DNA of 64,000 nt from Siniperca chuatsi. Its lineage: Eukaryota; Chordata; Actinopteri; Centrarchiformes; Sinipercidae. The position numbers and the translations under genes were made by a program. The stretch is from NCBI RefSeq assembly GCF_020085105.1, contig NC_058051.1, positions 4,856,001-4,920,000 of the forward strand. Reading direction: 5' to 3'. Below the pieces are notes generated by a model, which made no database searches, was not told the DNA's origin, and saw only the letters and a program-made list of their open reading frames with translations. Shown here piece by piece: positions 59,471 to 64,000 of this stretch (position 1 is the first letter of the stretch; each line of letters opens with the position of its first letter).

Positions 59471-59960
59471 GTTTGAACGGGGCGTCAAGGAAGCCATTTT
59501 TGTGAAAAAAGAGAACCCCTCTTTGAACAGAAATGGTGGTCTGAGATTCAATCTGCCCAAAGTCTATCAGAGTGTATTATCACCTTGGTCACGCCAATCA
59601 CATGCTAATCAGGCACTTAACAGTGATGAGGTAGTTGCAGCCAGAAAACAATAGGCCTGATTACTGATTACTGGGCCATCTTGGAAACAATTAGGTCAGT
59701 TTCAGGTGAAACTAGCTAATCAACAGATACTCAGGTAGATTCCTTCCTGAGGGCGGGGCTTATGTAACTCAGAGTAGCTTACATTTCTAGTTCCCGTCCC
59801 ATTTTTTCACAATTGAGAATGACTTCCGGATGGGAGCCGAAACGTCTTGATTCTGAAAACAGTGTCCAGATGACTACGACTGAAACCTTTTCTACGATAG
59901 AAGACTCCTGGACGAATGAGGGACTACACCATTTTACTGCTGTAGTTGCATTTTCCAGCT
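59471..59960 (+). mobile_element. Penelope-like element 3' remnant (GIY-YIG C-terminus)
   Basis: The frame from about 59480 reads GVKEAIFVKKENPSLNRNGG and continues LRFNLPKVYQSVL, the C-terminal tail of Penelope-like retroelement proteins. The downstream UTR has GGAGCCGAAACGTCTTG near 59835, a phrase typical of fish Penelope-like ends. It lies about 140 bp upstream of the divergent start codon at 59329. Confidence 0.65.
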
Positions 59961-60143
59961 AATCCAAGGCTCTTTTGATTTTTTTTTTTTTACATAGTTT
60001 ATTTATCTAGTAGGAGAGTTTTCTCAACCCATAAACGAACACTTCAGTTCAGATAAATTCAAAATCACCACATTTGGAGATAGATGGTTTTCACTGCACC
60101 GGAAGGGTATGAAAACCTGGAATCTGAAAAGTAACTACAGCAG

Positions 60144-60290
60144 TTAGACAAATGTAGTGAAGTAAAAAGTACAATATTTGCCTCTGAGATGTAGTGCAAT
60201 AGAAATATAAAGTTGCATAAAATGGAAATACTCGAATTTGTACTTAAGTACACTACTTGAGTAAATGTACTTAGTTACGTCCCACCACTC
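60144..60290 (-). repeat. AGTACTT-rich fish repeat (opposite copy)
   Basis: GTAGTGAAGTAAAAAGTACA and ACTTGAGTAAATGTACTTAG, then GTCCCACCACT, match the repeat at 45455-45665 in inverse orientation. Confidence 0.5.
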
Positions 60291-60667
60291 ACTATCATTG
60301 TGAATGTTTTCTCTGTCTTAACTGCACTATTTTGAAATGTTGTTATCTCTTGTGTGTCAGTGGTGGACTGTAAGGGAAACACCATCGCCAATTTTGCACA
60401 CAAAGATCAGTTTACAAGTCGTGTGAAGTGCTACTCACCCTGCATATACAAAATCTGATTATACACACACAGACTGAGATACAGTTACACAACTCTCCAC
60501 TCACGTTTGTAAATAGTTCTGCTACACTAATAGCCCCATAGTTATTATTTCAGTTGGTATGAGTTTTTAGAAGTGCCCTATCAAATGTGCAGCTGGCAGC
60601 TGCGTCAAGTTTTACTGAGTCTCACCGGAAACGCAGCGATTGTACCATGTAAAATAAAAGCTTCTTT

Positions 60668-60690
60668 TTATTATTATTATTATTATTATT
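60668..60690. repeat. (TTA)n microsatellite
   Basis: A short pure trinucleotide run between the divergent genes. Confidence 0.9.
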
Positions 60691-61019
60691 CTGGCGAAAG
60701 GTTTGCAACTCATTTAGGATCAAGTTTCACTCAAAATCCAAAATACATATCTAAAAATTTTCAGAGCAATTTGAGTAATTTGAAATCCCCCTGAATTTTA
60801 CCCAACATGGCCAATGGGTTCTAAAGTACTAAAATATATTCGCGAATAGGGGTTTTAATTTGGAGGTTATTCTTTTATTCTGTTGTTGTTTCGGGTCAGC
60901 TTGACACTGCAAATGAATTGTTAGCAGCCACGTCTCAAAGTCAGGTGCATAGATATGGGTAACCCAGATAGATAGTGGCGTGTTTGCGTGTAGTGGGTGT
61001 AGTCTCATTTAGCACTCCC

Positions 61020-61210
61020 TCATGTTGTGGAATACGGCTGGCTTTTTAGCTTCCAGCAGCCCACGTTGCCGCAAAAAAAACAGCGGCTAGCTAACGACAA
61101 TGTGCAACTTCCTCTTTCCATAAGTCTCGCTGCTGTCTCCTTAACAAGCTGGGTTTTCGGTATTTTTTCCGTCCAAATATTGAAGCATCCGATTCAAAGA
61201 CAGGTAGAAG
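61020..61210 (+). promoter_or_regulatory. slc35e2: Candidate slc35e2 upstream exon region
   Basis: A less AT-rich stretch with a possible donor AAAGACAG/GTAGAAG (about 61203) lies upstream of the first coding exon. No family match supports it, as it would be non-coding. Confidence 0.25.
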
Positions 61211-61903
61211 TTCGTCTTCTTTACATTTTGAGTTTGCATTTAATCCTTAATCTGTCTCTGTGTTTATAGGTAACGTCGCATTGATTGCATAGCGTTGGCA
61301 CTTGAGAACAAAGCTCAGGGCGGTTTGTAAATACTGAACCGCTCTTGAACTCGGCAGTGTCATACAGCAAATAGAATTGAAAATGCCCTGAGGTTCACGT
61401 TTGGTTCGCCTGTCTTGTTTCAGCAACATAACGCTACACGGCTTGGAGGCTCGTACGACTACTGCCTTTCACATGAGCAGCTCTGCTGATGCTGTATCGG
61501 TACTTATGTGAATTAAGAATACGATATAGTGTTTCAAATGAGGTGTTTGCAGCATCAGTGTAGTATTCAATACATATGCAGTTACCACAGTAAGTAGTAG
61601 CCCATGTTACAGCAAACTGTTTAAGATAAGTGAGTATGAATGTGAAGTAATATGGATGAATGAAAAATATTCATTATGCAATATTGTTATTGTAAGTAAA
61701 ATGTCAGACCAGCCTGAGACAAAATACACTTTATGTAATATTTAAAAAGCTGAAACAAGCGGATGCACAATTATTACATGTTTATGTGACAGAGTATGAT
61801 ACAAAAATCTGAATTTCCAGCACGTGATCTTGAGGGTGAATCTTTTTCCTTGTGTTCACCATGTGCCCCTCACCTGACAGAAGATGATTTTTGTTCTTTC
61901 CAG

Positions 61904-64000
<2,097 letters not shown>

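Overview
This window is animal nuclear DNA, almost certainly from a ray-finned (teleost) fish. The genes are split into short exons with GT..AG introns, and the protein matches are to vertebrate families. The repeats are of kinds I associate with fish genomes: CR1/L2-type LINEs, Tc1 remnants, a Penelope-like tail, Harbinger-like elements and hAT-like MITEs. There is no bacterial-style gene layout and no CRISPR array, and I recognise no tRNA or rRNA gene.

Four protein-coding genes are supported exon by exon, and every splice phase closes. (1) gnb1 (854-16148, +) encodes the complete 340-residue G-protein beta-1 subunit in nine coding exons, with a spliced non-coding 3' exon ending near 18.9 kb. 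(2) nadk (22219-41060, +) encodes a complete 431-residue cytosolic-type NAD kinase in eleven coding exons. A phase-compatible candidate alternative first exon lies at 30693-30772. (3) An unnamed minus-strand gene (59329 down to 45049) encodes a 364-residue protein with about eight membrane segments in eight exons; I cannot assign it to a family. It is convergent with nadk and divergent from the next gene. (4) The 5' part of slc35e2 (62073 onward, +) encodes a nucleotide-sugar-type transporter and runs off the right edge. GNB1, NADK and SLC35E2 are also neighbours on human 1p36, so this is a conserved block with an extra membrane-protein gene between NADK and SLC35E2.

Introns and intergenic DNA are filled with mobile-element remains. 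They include a frameshifted LINE in gnb1 intron 3 (about 5.57-8.1 kb), an internally deleted Tc1 element with both ends intact (19145-19682), and two related Harbinger-like elements (36725-38057 and 52097-52614). There is also a 1.34-kb long-inverted-repeat element flanked by TTAA (46311-47651), a LINE tail nested inside a MITE (near 53.1-53.45 kb), a degraded L2-like LINE (about 53.93-56.6 kb), and a Penelope-like 3' tail about 140 bp upstream of the membrane-protein start codon. Two near-perfect short hairpins (20584-20667 and 43999-44083) stand apart from these.

The genes are not an operon and do not share one pathway. GNB1 works in heterotrimeric G-protein signalling, NADK makes NADP from NAD, and SLC35E2 belongs to a Golgi/ER transporter family. 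The most useful leads are the uncharacterised eight-pass gene, and the candidate nadk promoter whose product would lack the N-terminal serine cluster that Akt phosphorylates in the human enzyme.
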